A DNA stretch of 64,000 bases from Candidatus Nanoarchaeia archaeon (GCA_028279655.1 JANQNH010000006.1:62001-126000); one strand, 5' to 3'; shown: positions 8,684 through 17,188, counted from the first letter of the stretch. Notes: generated from the sequence alone by a model not told the origin. Program-made: numbers and translations.

Positions 8684-9967
8684 ATGTTTTGTAATCAATG
8701 CGAAGAAACAATTAAAGGTGGATGTACAAAAATAGGGGTTTGCGGAAAAAATGAAGATATATCAAGTCTACAGGATACTATAATATATGCATTAAAAGGC
8801 ATTGCAGCGTATGCCTATCATGCGAAAGAACTGGGATATAATGATGAAGAGGTTGACTCCTTTATGCATGAAGCGCTATTCCACACGTTAACAAACTCGA
8901 ATTTCAATATGGAAGAGCACATAAATCTAGCACTTAGGACAGGTAGCATTGCAATAAAAGCAATGGATTTGCTGGACAGGGCACATACCGAAACATTAGG
9001 CGTACCTAAAGCCACAGAAATATCTCAAGGGGAAGTAGAAGGGAGATCAATCCTTGTTACAGGTCATGATATGTTTGCATTAAAAAAACTATTAGAGCAA
9101 ACACTTGACAAAGGAATAAATATTTACACCCATTCAGAAATGCTTCCAGCACATGGTTATCCAGAATTAAAAAAGTTTAAGCATCTGAAGGGCAACATAG
9201 GGGGAGCATGGCACGACCAGAAGAAGACATTCGAAGAATTTCCTGGAGCAATCCTAGCAACAACTAACTGTGTGATGCCAATAACTACGCAGAAATATAA
9301 AGATAAAATTTTTACTTATGGGATAACCGGTATTGAAGGTGTTGAAAAAATAAAAGGTGATAACTTCAGCAAATTAATTGAGAAAGCATTGTCCTTACCT
9401 AAAGCAAAAGTTAAGTGCAATAAAACCTTACTCACTGGTTTTCACCATACTCCTCTGTTGGAACTAGCACCAAAGATAATCGAACTAGTTAATAGTGGAA
9501 AAATAAAAAGGTTCTTTGTTATAGCGGGGTGTGACGGCCCAGAAGAGACTAGGAAATATTTCAGAGAACTTGCACTTAAGGTACCTGCAGATTGCATAAT
9601 CTTAACAACTTCATGTGGGAAATTTAGGTTCAATGACCATGACTTTGGAGATATTGAGGGAATACCAAGATTAATTGATCTTGGACAATGTAACAATTCA
9701 TTATCCTGCATAAAAATTGCAACCGCTTTAGCTGATGCCTTTAACTGTCACGTAAATGATTTGCCATTAACAATAGTACTTTCGTGGTTTGAACAAAAAG
9801 CAGTTGCGATATTACTGGGATTGTTCAGTCTTAATATAAAAAATATTTATTTGGGGCCAAAAGCACCTGAATTTTTATCAAATGGTGTAGCAGAAACGTT
9901 AATAGAGAGATTTAACCTACATATGACAACAACAGTAGAGAAAGACTTACCAAGTATGCTAAATTAG
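8684..9967 (+). CDS. hcp: Hybrid cluster protein (hydroxylamine reductase), short archaeal type
   Basis: 427 residues, matching the shorter archaeal class of Hcp that lacks about 110 residues after the N-terminal cluster. C3-x2-C6-x7-C14-x5-C20 binds the proximal 4Fe-4S cluster. Hybrid cluster ligands are visible in TGHDMF, HSEMLPAHGYPEL, ATTNCVMP, VIAGCDG, ILTTSCGKFRFND, LGQCNNS and WFEQKA. Hcp reduces hydroxylamine in vitro and acts as an NO reductase and S-nitrosylase in E. coli. Its electron donor is probably the preceding ferredoxin. Start follows GAGGTG; no other start competes. Confidence 0.96.
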   Translation: MFCNQCEETIKGGCTKIGVCGKNEDISSLQDTIIYALKGIAAYAYHAKELGYNDEEVDSFMHEALFHTLTNSNFNMEEHINLALRTGSIAIKAMDLLDRAHTETLGVPKATEISQGEVEGRSILVTGHDMFALKKLLEQTLDKGINIYTHSEMLPAHGYPELKKFKHLKGNIGGAWHDQKKTFEEFPGAILATTNCVMPITTQKYKDKIFTYGITGIEGVEKIKGDNFSKLIEKALSLPKAKVKCNKTLLTGFHHTPLLELAPKIIELVNSGKIKRFFVIAGCDGPEETRKYFRELALKVPADCIILTTSCGKFRFNDHDFGDIEGIPRLIDLGQCNNSLSCIKIATALADAFNCHVNDLPLTIVLSWFEQKAVAILLGLFSLNIKNIYLGPKAPEFLSNGVAETLIERFNLHMTTTVEKDLPSMLN

Positions 9968-9978
9968 GGGCGAATTAA

Positions 9979-10299
9979 ATGACAGAGGATAACAAAGGAT
10001 TTACAAAAGATCTAAATTCATTAATGCAATTTCCAAAAGAAGGAGTTTTTAGCACTGTTCTAGCAAAATCCGACACCTACAACTACACCTTGATGTGTCT
10101 AGCCTCAGGAACCGATATTGATGAACATACATCAACTAAGAACGGAGTAGTCCAGGTACTAAAAGGAAAAGGCGTATTCAAATTATACGACAAGGAAATC
10201 AAAATGATACCTGGAGTGTTCATCTTCATGCCAATGGATGCTCCTCATTCGTTAAGAGCAGACGAAGACTTGGCTATCTTACTCTGTTTAACAAAATAA
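9979..10299 (+). CDS. Small cupin-fold protein
   Basis: 106 residues, one cupin domain. Candidate metal ligands are DEHTSTK in motif 1 and APHSLRA in motif 2, with GKGVFKLYDKEIKMIPGVFIFMPM between them as the beta-barrel core. It starts 11 bp after hcp behind a GGGGCG ribosome site and closes the hemerythrin-ferredoxin-hcp-cupin operon. The substrate is not predictable; by context it may be a metal-dependent stress protein or small-molecule sensor. Confidence 0.85.
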   Translation: MTEDNKGFTKDLNSLMQFPKEGVFSTVLAKSDTYNYTLMCLASGTDIDEHTSTKNGVVQVLKGKGVFKLYDKEIKMIPGVFIFMPMDAPHSLRADEDLAILLCLTK

Positions 10300-10316
10300 G
10301 CTGGTATAAGCAATAC

Positions 10317-10327
10317 CTTTAAATATG
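10317..10327 (+). promoter_or_regulatory. TATA box deciding the 10348 start
   Basis: CTTTAAATATG sits 21-31 bp upstream of ATG 10348. An upstream in-frame start at 10327 would lie inside this box, so initiation at 10348 on a leaderless transcript is preferred. Confidence 0.6.
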
Positions 10328-10347
10328 TGTTTATATCATTCAAAACA

Positions 10348-10869
10348 ATGGACAATAAGAAACTTGGGATAATTCTAGTTATAGTTGCTCTTTTTTTAAC
10401 TGCAATAATATTCCTAGTGAAGGCAAGAGAAGATACAATAATCGGTAAGGTTATCACAGAAAAAGGGAGCTGTTTCCTGAATGACGGAACCTGCCTGCAT
10501 GCGGATCGTGACATCACACTATATATAATTGGTTTGATTATATCTGCAGCAATACTTGCCTTGGGAGCATACCTGATTTTCTTTGACAAAAGCCAGAAGG
10601 AAATAGTGCAAACCTTAGAGAGACAAAAACATATCCAGATAGAGGAAGAAAAGTTTAACATACTACTTAAAGGTCTTAATGAGGACGAAAAGGCAATAAT
10701 GAAAGCAGTACGAGACCAGGATGGAATAACCCAGCAGACCCTTAGACTAAGAACAGACATCCATAAATCCAAGCTAAGCATACTGCTGGACAGCTTGGAA
10801 AAGAAGGATCTGATATCTAGAAAGGAAAAAGGAAAGACAAAACAGGTATTTCTTAAAATCAATATTTAA
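10348..10869 (+). CDS. Membrane-anchored winged-helix (MarR-like) protein
   Basis: 173 residues. Membrane segment 1 covers about residues 6-23 and segment 2 about residues 53-75, enclosing an external loop with GSCFLNDGTCLH, two cysteines likely to form a disulfide. The cytoplasmic half ends in a winged helix: LNEDEKAIMKAVRDQDGITQ then TDIHKSKLSILLDSLEKKDL. This arrangement, common in archaea, suggests a membrane-bound regulator sensing an external signal. Target and signal are unknown. The EamA gene follows 16 bp later. Confidence 0.78.
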   Translation: MDNKKLGIILVIVALFLTAIIFLVKAREDTIIGKVITEKGSCFLNDGTCLHADRDITLYIIGLIISAAILALGAYLIFFDKSQKEIVQTLERQKHIQIEEEKFNILLKGLNEDEKAIMKAVRDQDGITQQTLRLRTDIHKSKLSILLDSLEKKDLISRKEKGKTKQVFLKINI

Positions 10870-10885
10870 AAAGAGGTGAGGTCAA

Positions 10886-11320
10886 ATGCGATATGATGCA
10901 TTCTTTTTAGCCATATTGGTAGCAATACTATGGGGAATTGCCCCTATTCTTGACAAAAAGGGAGTTGGTAACCTTAATCCCATGGTTGCTGCCCTTTATA
11001 GATCACTCGGTGCGATTATTTTTCTAGTAATTGTTTCCTTATTTTTGTATTCTAAAAAACAGATAACTATAAATGATTTTACCAACTTTAGATCTATCTG
11101 GCTAATCCTGCTTTCAGGAGTTTTAGCAGGAGCTTTAGCAAACTTCTTTTACTATTTGGCCTTAAAAGCCACTAAAGCATCTGAGGTTATCCCAATTATC
11201 TCAATCTTTCCTATGATTGCTGTGTTATTGGCCTTTATATTCTTAGATGAACAATTCAGTCTAAAAACCATTTTTGGAACCATATCCATAATGATGGGGG
11301 TTATCCTAATAAGGATATAA
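10886..11320 (+). CDS. Single-domain EamA/DMT transporter
   Basis: 144 residues, one EamA repeat instead of the usual two (about 300 residues). It has about five hydrophobic helices; the motifs AILWGIAPILDKKG near the start and FLDEQFSLKTIFGTISIMMGVILI at the end are typical of the family. Single-repeat members act as dimers, as in small drug/metabolite exporters. GAGGTGAG precedes the ATG. It probably shares a transcript with the membrane regulator. The substrate is unknown. Confidence 0.85.
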   Translation: MRYDAFFLAILVAILWGIAPILDKKGVGNLNPMVAALYRSLGAIIFLVIVSLFLYSKKQITINDFTNFRSIWLILLSGVLAGALANFFYYLALKATKASEVIPIISIFPMIAVLLAFIFLDEQFSLKTIFGTISIMMGVILIRI

Positions 11321-11329
11321 GGGCAGTAT

Positions 11330-12289
11330 TTAACTCAATAAACCCTGCAATGCATTTAACAGATAACCTGTAAATACAATCGCTAAAGTTACGATCCCAA
11401 AGAATATCGCTATCAGCTTCAGCTTCATAGCCCTCCGAAGTATTATCGCTTCCGGTAAGCTTAGGGCAGCAGTTGCCATCATAAAAGCCAGAGCCGTTCC
11501 TAATGGGATGCCTTTCTGGAAAAGAACAACAGCTATTGGAACGATCGCAGCACAGCTTCCATACATGGGAATCCCTAAGAGGACAGCAATAGGAACTGTA
11601 AATACTCCTCCTGCTTCTATCACTCTAGAAATAACCTCTTGAGGAACATAATTATGAACCATAGCGCCAATACCTACCCCTACTAATACCCAAATCCAGA
11701 TCTTCTTTGTAATTGAAATAGCCTCCTTTACACCAAAAGCAATCCTGCTCCTTATATTACTGTGCTTAACTTCTTTGATCTCAACCTTCTTTGCGATTAG
11801 GTCCTTTACTAGATGCTTCTCAAGCCCCATCCTCCCAAGAATTAACCCAGATATAGTCCCGATTAAAATCCCACTCAATACATATGCCAATGTTACCTTC
11901 CACCCAAAGAATCCCCACATCAATACCACTAGATATTCATTAATCAAAGGAGAAGTTATGAGGAAGGAAAAAGTTACTCCTAAGGGGATTCCAGCTTCTA
12001 AAAACCCTAAGAATATAGGTATAGATGAGCATGAACAAAAAGGAGTGATTGCACCAAACAAAGATGCACTGAGATTACCCAAACCCCTCTTCATCCCACT
12101 TAAAATCTTCTTAACCTTCTCCTGGGAAAGATACGTCCTTAAGAATCCAACCACAGCTATCATAAAAAATAGAAGAAGCAGGATCTTAATAGAGTCATAT
12201 ATAAAGAAGTTTATAGACTGCCCTACCCTTGATGCAGGATCCAATCCAAAAACAGAATAAACCAGCCAGTCCACACTTATTTGCAGCAT
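11330..12289 (-). CDS. Permease of the ArsP/DUF318 family
   Basis: 319 residues, eight or more hydrophobic segments. The conserved [24 protein letters not shown] block and the mirrored [19 protein letters not shown] in the second half identify the ArsP_1 (PF03773) permease family, whose members export organoarsenicals or have been linked to metal and thiol handling. Two central Cys (CSCSS) are kept. The gene is translationally coupled to a 39-residue Cys-rich ORF upstream (13 bp overlap) and to a flavodoxin-fold reductase, so the operon reads reductase, small Cys protein, permease. Confidence 0.88.
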   Translation of the reverse strand: MLQISVDWLVYSVFGLDPASRVGQSINFFIYDSIKILLLLFFMIAVVGFLRTYLSQEKVKKILSGMKRGLGNLSASLFGAITPFCSCSSIPIFLGFLEAGIPLGVTFSFLITSPLINEYLVVLMWGFFGWKVTLAYVLSGILIGTISGLILGRMGLEKHLVKDLIAKKVEIKEVKHSNIRSRIAFGVKEAISITKKIWIWVLVGVGIGAMVHNYVPQEVISRVIEAGGVFTVPIAVLLGIPMYGSCAAIVPIAVVLFQKGIPLGTALAFMMATAALSLPEAIILRRAMKLKLIAIFFGIVTLAIVFTGYLLNALQGLLS

Positions 12290-12396
12290 GAATCATCCTC
12301 GCTAGAGCAACAGCACTCCTCCTCTTTGGCCTTTTTAACCATCCTCTTGTCAATCTTGTCTATTAATTTACCTAAGAATCCCTTTTTTCTATCCAT
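12277..12396 (-). CDS. 39-residue Cys-rich protein coupled to the permease
   Basis: ATG at 12396 to TAA at 12277-12279. The sequence begins [20 protein letters not shown] and ends [15 protein letters not shown]: an amphipathic basic helix followed by an acidic tail with five cysteines. It starts 1 bp after the reductase stop and overlaps the permease start by 13 bp, so it is embedded in the operon. Small proteins with a C-terminal CC motif beside this permease family occur in other prokaryotes as putative metal-binding partners. Function as a metal or metalloid chaperone is inferred. Confidence 0.72.
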   Translation of the reverse strand: MDRKKGFLGKLIDKIDKRMVKKAKEEECCCSSEDDSCCK

Positions 12397-12440
12397 TTTA
12401 TTCATTCTCCGAAATCAAAGCCTTTTTAACCATCCTCTTG
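12329..12440 (-). repeat. 21-bp direct repeat in adjacent genes
   Basis: The same 21 bases occur at 12329-12349 (inside the small Cys protein) and 12420-12440 (the reductase C-terminus), 91 bp apart and in the same reading phase, both encoding KRMVKKA. Neither flank extends the match. Confidence 0.8.
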
Positions 12441-12967
12441 ATCTGTAATCTCTTCTTATCATCTAGTTTACTACACATGCCGATCTGCACTACCTTGGTC
12501 TTGATTCCACTAAACTTAAGAATCTCTTTCTTGATTATATTAGAGTCTCTATTCCCAAAAAATAAATGGAAAAATGTTGGACCCCCCGTTGTCTTGAATA
12601 CCAAAGCTTGCTTTCCTTTCAGCAATGGTTTGGGCATCTTCCCCTCAAATTTCAGGGCAAATCCTTCAGTGAATACCCTTTCAAAGAATCCTTTCAGAAT
12701 AGCAGGCATCCCGCCCCACCAATGAGGATATATGAATATCAACCTATCACATGCAGTTATTTTGTTCTGGATAGGCTTTGAATACTCAGAAGTCTTTATA
12801 TGTCCGTCTTCAGTAAAATCCTCCTTCTTTAACACTGGATCAAAGTTCATATGATAAAGATCAAGAACCTCATATGATTCAGATTCAAGATTAGCCTCTA
12901 CTTCCTCAAGTACTGCTCTACAGTGTCCTTTCTCCTTTGGATTAGCATATATTATTAGAGTTTTCAC
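12398..12967 (-). CDS. Flavodoxin-fold NAD(P)H:quinone oxidoreductase
   Basis: 189 residues of the flavodoxin_2 (NQO1/MdaB/KefF) family: KTLIIYANPKEKGHCRAVL binds the flavin phosphate, followed by FIYPHWWGGMPAILKGFFERVF and FKTTGGPTFFHLFFG. It would reduce quinones or other electrophiles using NAD(P)H and FMN/FAD. I prefer GTG 12967 because AGGGTGAT lies just upstream; an in-frame GTG at 12976 lies within that ribosome site. First gene of the reductase-small Cys protein-permease operon. Confidence 0.86.
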   Translation of the reverse strand: MKTLIIYANPKEKGHCRAVLEEVEANLESESYEVLDLYHMNFDPVLKKEDFTEDGHIKTSEYSKPIQNKITACDRLIFIYPHWWGGMPAILKGFFERVFTEGFALKFEGKMPKPLLKGKQALVFKTTGGPTFFHLFFGNRDSNIIKKEILKFSGIKTKVVQIGMCSKLDDKKRLQIKRMVKKALISENE

Positions 12968-13080
12968 AAATATCACCCTGAGATTATCAATGCTAACTAA
13001 TATAAATATTTATGCAATAACAAGATTTATATATTTCGAAAACAACCAAAAACATTCGGGATGAACAGGAGGCGATAAAT

Positions 13081-14277
13081 ATGAACAAAATCTTAACATA
13101 CCTAATAGTACTAGTTCTGCTGTTAACAACAGTATCTGCACTTAAAATCATTGAAGAAGATGAAATCTATCTCAAGACAGAGGTTGATGAGAATCTCTAT
13201 GCAGCTGGAGGAAAAGTCTCGATTGATGCTCCAGTTAAAGGAGACATTACAGCTTTTGCAGGGGAAATAATCATAAATTCAAAAGTAGAAGAGGATATAA
13301 TGATCATGGGAGGAAATATTAATATTAATTCTCCCATAAGGGGTAAAGGTCATGTTTGCGGAGGAGACATTAACATAAATTCCCCAATCAATGGGGACCT
13401 TACATCAGGAGGAGGAAACATAAATATAAACAACGACATCAAAGGAGATATCAGAATAATGGGTGGAAATATCAACATAGCCGGCAATGTTGAAGGAGAT
13501 ATCCTTGCATTAGGAGGTAACATCAACAGTAATGGCTACATAGAAGGGGATGCCCTTATTAAAGGAGGCAAGTTGACAATAGGAAATACAGCAGGAAATC
13601 TTGAATTTGAGGGAGGAGAGCTAATAGTAAACGGAGTTATTGAAGGAAACGTTAAAGCAGAAGCAGAAAAAATAACATTAAAAGAAAACGCCATGATTCA
13701 GGGAGACGTAACTGTAACCACAGAATCAAAACTACTTGGAAAAAAAGAGCAGATCCAAGGTTCAATAAGTAAAATTCCTGCCAAGAAGAGGATGCCTGAC
13801 TTTGTTAAGAAGGTTTACTTTAGCATCTATGGTGCCCTAGCCTTACTTTTATTGGGAATAATCCTAGTCTTGATTATGCCTACCACCTCTAGCAGATTAG
13901 CTGACAACATTGATGATAAATTTTGGCTAATGCTTCTGTACGGCCTTTTAGCACTGATCGTTACTCCTATAGCCGCACTTTTGATTATGATGACAGTGAT
14001 AGGAATTCCAGTTGCCATAATATTGATCATGTTATATGTATTGGCCATACTAATATCCAAGGTATTTGTAGCTATCTACATAGGAAAGTTAGTAATGAAA
14101 AAACAGAAGAGCCTGGTCTTATTACTTATTGTTGGGATGATTATATACATAATACTTGCCAACATACCCTATATAGGAGGGGTGGTAAAATTACTGGCTC
14201 TGCTTCTAGGTCTTGGTACAATAACTCTTGCAATATTTTCCAAGAAGAGACTTAAGAATCCAAAGAAAAAGAAATAA
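13081..14277 (+). CDS. Secreted bactofilin-like polymer-forming protein with C-terminal membrane domain
   Basis: 398 residues. Signal peptide at 1-20 (ends VSA), then about 190 residues of short beta-helix turns with the recurring phrase GGNININ/GDI (for example MGGNININSPIRGKG, CGGDININSPINGD), the polymer-forming fold of bactofilins but placed outside the membrane. From about residue 240 there are four or five membrane helices with a basic tail (KNPKKKK). The combination resembles proteins annotated as polymer-forming cytoskeletal with a membrane domain. A TATA-like TTTATATATTT at 13025-13035 and GAGGCGAT ribosome site support the start. Role in envelope structure is inferred. Confidence 0.82.
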   Translation: MNKILTYLIVLVLLLTTVSALKIIEEDEIYLKTEVDENLYAAGGKVSIDAPVKGDITAFAGEIIINSKVEEDIMIMGGNININSPIRGKGHVCGGDININSPINGDLTSGGGNININNDIKGDIRIMGGNINIAGNVEGDILALGGNINSNGYIEGDALIKGGKLTIGNTAGNLEFEGGELIVNGVIEGNVKAEAEKITLKENAMIQGDVTVTTESKLLGKKEQIQGSISKIPAKKRMPDFVKKVYFSIYGALALLLLGIILVLIMPTTSSRLADNIDDKFWLMLLYGLLALIVTPIAALLIMMTVIGIPVAIILIMLYVLAILISKVFVAIYIGKLVMKKQKSLVLLLIVGMIIYIILANIPYIGGVVKLLALLLGLGTITLAIFSKKRLKNPKKKK

Positions 14278-14293
14278 TTTTTTTCTTTTTTAA
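14275..14293 (+). terminator. Oligo-T terminator after the bactofilin-like gene
   Basis: The stop codon runs into TTTTTTTCTTTTTT without a stem, the usual form of archaeal transcription termination. Confidence 0.5.
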
Positions 14294-14444
14294 CTTATAC
14301 AACCTTTTTACCTATTTTTGATGTATAAACGTTAATTCCAAGAAATTTTGATGTTTCAGCCATTCTAGATGTATCAGTTTAAGGGCTAAAATATATATCA
14401 AACACCCATTTTCTACTACCTATACCTAATTCGGAGGGATTTCC

Positions 14445-14654
14445 ATGGACAAAATAAAACTTAACATTGAAGGTATGCACTGCCCAAGCTGCGAGGTGCT
14501 CATAGCAGACGAATTAAACGAGCTAGACGGAGTGAAAAAAGCAGAATTGGATCATGTATCAGGAATAGGAAACATTGAATTTGATTCTTCAAAAACAAAT
14601 AAACAACAAATTATCAGTGCAATAAAAAAGGAAGGCTACAAGGTAAGGAGATAA
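14445..14654 (+). CDS. HMA-domain copper chaperone-like protein
   Basis: 69 residues, one heavy-metal-associated domain with GMHCPSC at residues 10-16 and the GYKV end typical of CopZ. It would bind Cu(I) and hand it to a transporter. It lacks a membrane segment. A GGAGGGAT ribosome site precedes it, and it is 1 bp from the HMA-TauE-cupredoxin gene, so both are cotranslated. AT-rich ATATATAT at about 14391-14398 is a candidate TATA for the copper/thiol operon. Confidence 0.9.
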   Translation: MDKIKLNIEGMHCPSCEVLIADELNELDGVKKAELDHVSGIGNIEFDSSKTNKQQIISAIKKEGYKVRR

Positions 14655-14655
14655 A

Positions 14656-16182
14656 ATGGTAATCAAAACAATCAAAACTAAAGGTATGCACTGCACAAGC
14701 TGTGAGAAGATTATTGAGAATGCAGCATTGCATGTACACGGAGTAAATAAAGCAACATCAAACTTCAGTAATGAAGAGACAACCCTGGAATTCGATGAAA
14801 CCAAAACCAACATCGAAACAATAAAAAAAGCAATCGATTCAAAAGGCTACGACTGTGAAACAGTATGCAAGGACTACACTCAAGAAACCTATAAAGACGA
14901 AGAGTATTACTCCATCCCTAGAATAAATTCAAGATATTTCCTAATTGCAGGTTCACTTCTATTTTTGCTGGGCTTATTCTGGATAATAAGATACTCGTTG
15001 AGTTTCTCCCTCCCCGAGATAACTCCCGGAATGGGCCTGGCTATTATTTTTTCAGTTGGATTTCTCACAAGTTTCCATTGTGTAGGTATGTGCGGGGGAT
15101 TTGTCCTGTCCTACACAACAAAAGACGCCATGGATAAATCCCAAACAAAGAGTTCAAGATTCATCTCCCATTTAAAATACGGAACTGGAAAAACCATAAC
15201 CTACGTACTCCTAGGAGCACTATTTGGGCTGCTTGGCTCATTCATCGCCTTTACTCCAAGATTCAAAGGCATGGCAGCCCTAATTGCAGGATTATTCCTG
15301 ATAATATACGGGCTGAATATGGTTAATGTATTTCCATGGCTAAGAAAGCTGCAATGGAGAGGACCCAAATTCCTGAACAACTTGAACTCCAACGCAAGAA
15401 AGAACAGGAGCCCTTTCATAATTGGCCTTCTAAACGGACTATTGCTTGCGTGCGGGCCATTACAGGCTATGTTAATATACTCAGCAGGTACTGCATCTAT
15501 AATGCAGGGAGCCTTGGCTATGCTAGCATTTGGTTTAGGTACCCTTCCTTTGATGTTGGGCTTTGGTTCAATAGCAACAGTGCTAGGTTCAAAGTTCACG
15601 CATAAGGTCCTAAAGGTATCAGCCCTCATAGTGATCATAATGGGCATCATTATGGTGAATAGGGGCTTAACCTTAACAGGAACTGGTTATGATTTTAACT
15701 CAATAATTACCACAGTGAGTGCATCCGGAAACGACCTAACAGGAGCATCAACAACAGAAACTATAGTAAAAGGAGAACATCAGGAAATCCGTATGGAAGT
15801 GGATCGATATGGCTGGAAACCAGACAAATTTGTTCTTGAGAAAGGAGTACCGGTTAAATGGATAATCAAGGGAAAAGAGATAACAGGATGCAACAACGCA
15901 ATCCAGGTTCCTAAACTAGGTCTTAACTTTGATATAAAAAAGGGAGAGCAGGTAATTGAGTTTACACCAGAGGAAGAAGGAACAATCCCTTGGAGCTGTT
16001 GGATGGGTATGATCCCAGGTGTGTTTATAGTCAAAAAAGATATTGATCTGAGTAATACTCAAGAGGTACAAAAGGAGCTAGAAGCAGCTCCAAAACAAGT
16101 AGCAAGTTCTTGCAAAGGAAGCTGTGGATCTTCAACCTGCGGAGCAGCAAAAGGTGGCAGTTGCGGCTGCGGAGCAAGATAG
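14656..16182 (+). CDS. HMA / TauE-DsbD-like membrane / cupredoxin fusion protein
   Basis: 508 residues in four parts: an HMA domain (GMHCTSC, residues 10-16); a six-helix membrane domain of the UreH/DsbD_2-TauE type with the paired motif FHCVGMCGGF near residue 140 and LLACGPLQAM in the second half; a cupredoxin-like domain at about 372-461 with candidate copper ligands in ITGCNNAI and PWSCWMGM; and a C-terminal Gly/Ser tail with five Cys. Related fusions in other prokaryotes are linked to copper handling or cytochrome oxidase assembly. The extra Cys tail is unusual. It probably moves Cu(I) from the cytoplasmic HMA to the external cupredoxin (inference). Confidence 0.86.
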   Translation: MVIKTIKTKGMHCTSCEKIIENAALHVHGVNKATSNFSNEETTLEFDETKTNIETIKKAIDSKGYDCETVCKDYTQETYKDEEYYSIPRINSRYFLIAGSLLFLLGLFWIIRYSLSFSLPEITPGMGLAIIFSVGFLTSFHCVGMCGGFVLSYTTKDAMDKSQTKSSRFISHLKYGTGKTITYVLLGALFGLLGSFIAFTPRFKGMAALIAGLFLIIYGLNMVNVFPWLRKLQWRGPKFLNNLNSNARKNRSPFIIGLLNGLLLACGPLQAMLIYSAGTASIMQGALAMLAFGLGTLPLMLGFGSIATVLGSKFTHKVLKVSALIVIIMGIIMVNRGLTLTGTGYDFNSIITTVSASGNDLTGASTTETIVKGEHQEIRMEVDRYGWKPDKFVLEKGVPVKWIIKGKEITGCNNAIQVPKLGLNFDIKKGEQVIEFTPEEEGTIPWSCWMGMIPGVFIVKKDIDLSNTQEVQKELEAAPKQVASSCKGSCGSSTCGAAKGGSCGCGAR

Positions 16183-16187
16183 GTATC

Positions 16188-16236
16188 TTTTTGGAAACTA
16201 ATAAGTTTTTATAACCATCCATATAATATTTAAAAA
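16188..16236 (+). promoter_or_regulatory. Promoter of the DsbA-like gene with the TTTTGGAAACTA motif
   Basis: TTTTGGAAACTA at 16189-16200 repeats the motif of the hxlR divergent promoter. AATATTTAAAAA at about 16225-16236 is a TATA candidate before ATG 16259, which has a GGGAGGGAT ribosome site. This suggests an internal promoter in the copper/thiol island shared with the HxlR regulon. Confidence 0.4.
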
Positions 16237-16258
16237 AATACATCGGGAGGGATAAAAA

Positions 16259-17188
16259 ATGACTGAAGAACATCGTGGTGAGCACCACCATATAGAACAT
16301 AAGCATACAGAACATCATAAACATAGTAAAAAAGTAAAGAAAACAACGGTCTGGAAATCCATGAGTGCAGTATTGGCAATACTACTGATTATCTCTATTT
16401 ACTTTAATCTTTCAGGCAAAACAACAGAAACTAGAAACGTCGTTCCAATCGACAAGGCAACTGATCAAGCAGTAGATTACATAAACACCAACCTTCTCCA
16501 ACCAGGAACAACCGCTACTCTAAACATCAGGTCAGACATTGGAAGCCTATACAAGATGGATATTGGGATAGGAAGCCAACAATATGAATCATATGTAACA
16601 AAAGATGGAAGATTGTTTTTCACATCAGGGATTGACCTTACAGAAACACCAGATATAGCACCAAACGAACCAGCTCCATCTATAGATCTTGATGATATTA
16701 ATATTGATGATTCAGCCAGCAAAGGGCCAAAAGATGCGAAAGTGACAATAATAGAATACTCAAGTTTTTCATGCGGATGGTGCAATAGGGTAAGACCCAC
16801 CTTGGACAAGATCCTGGAAACATACCCTGATGATGTTCAGATTGTTTACAAACATTTTAACAGGGGAGGCACAGACAGCAGAACAGGACAAGCAGCAGAA
16901 TGTGCATCTGATCAGGGAAAATTCTGGGAGATGCATGACACAATTTTTGATAAAGGATCATCAGGTAATCTCGAAGCATATGCAGCAGACATTGGTTTAG
17001 ATACATCAGCTTTCAAAGAGTGCCTTGATTCAGGAAAATATGCCTCAAAAATAACGCAAAATACTCAAGAAGCAATATCTTTTGGAATCAGTGGAACTCC
17101 AGGATTTTTAGTAAATGGACAGTTGGTTTCAGGAGCACAACCATTTGAAAATTTCCAACAGATCATCGAGGCAGAGCTTGCAAAATGA
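16259..17188 (+). CDS. Membrane-anchored DsbA-like oxidoreductase with His-rich cytoplasmic tail
   Basis: 309 residues. The first 30 residues hold nine histidines (HHHIEHKHTEHHKH), then basic KKVKK and one membrane helix at about 35-50. Outside is a DsbA-type thioredoxin domain with active site CGWC near residue 171 and cis-Pro loop GISGTPGFLVNG. It would oxidise or isomerise disulfides of exported proteins, including the Cys-rich products of this cluster. The His tail faces the cytoplasm and looks metal-binding; such a tail is uncommon in this family. It overlaps the next gene by 4 bp. Confidence 0.86.
   Translation: MTEEHRGEHHHIEHKHTEHHKHSKKVKKTTVWKSMSAVLAILLIISIYFNLSGKTTETRNVVPIDKATDQAVDYINTNLLQPGTTATLNIRSDIGSLYKMDIGIGSQQYESYVTKDGRLFFTSGIDLTETPDIAPNEPAPSIDLDDINIDDSASKGPKDAKVTIIEYSSFSCGWCNRVRPTLDKILETYPDDVQIVYKHFNRGGTDSRTGQAAECASDQGKFWEMHDTIFDKGSSGNLEAYAADIGLDTSAFKECLDSGKYASKITQNTQEAISFGISGTPGFLVNGQLVSGAQPFENFQQIIEAELAK

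Noticed and set aside
10245-10862. 205-codon minus-strand ORF
   Set aside because: Antisense to the membrane winged-helix gene; composition is Ser/Leu/Ile-rich as expected from antisense.
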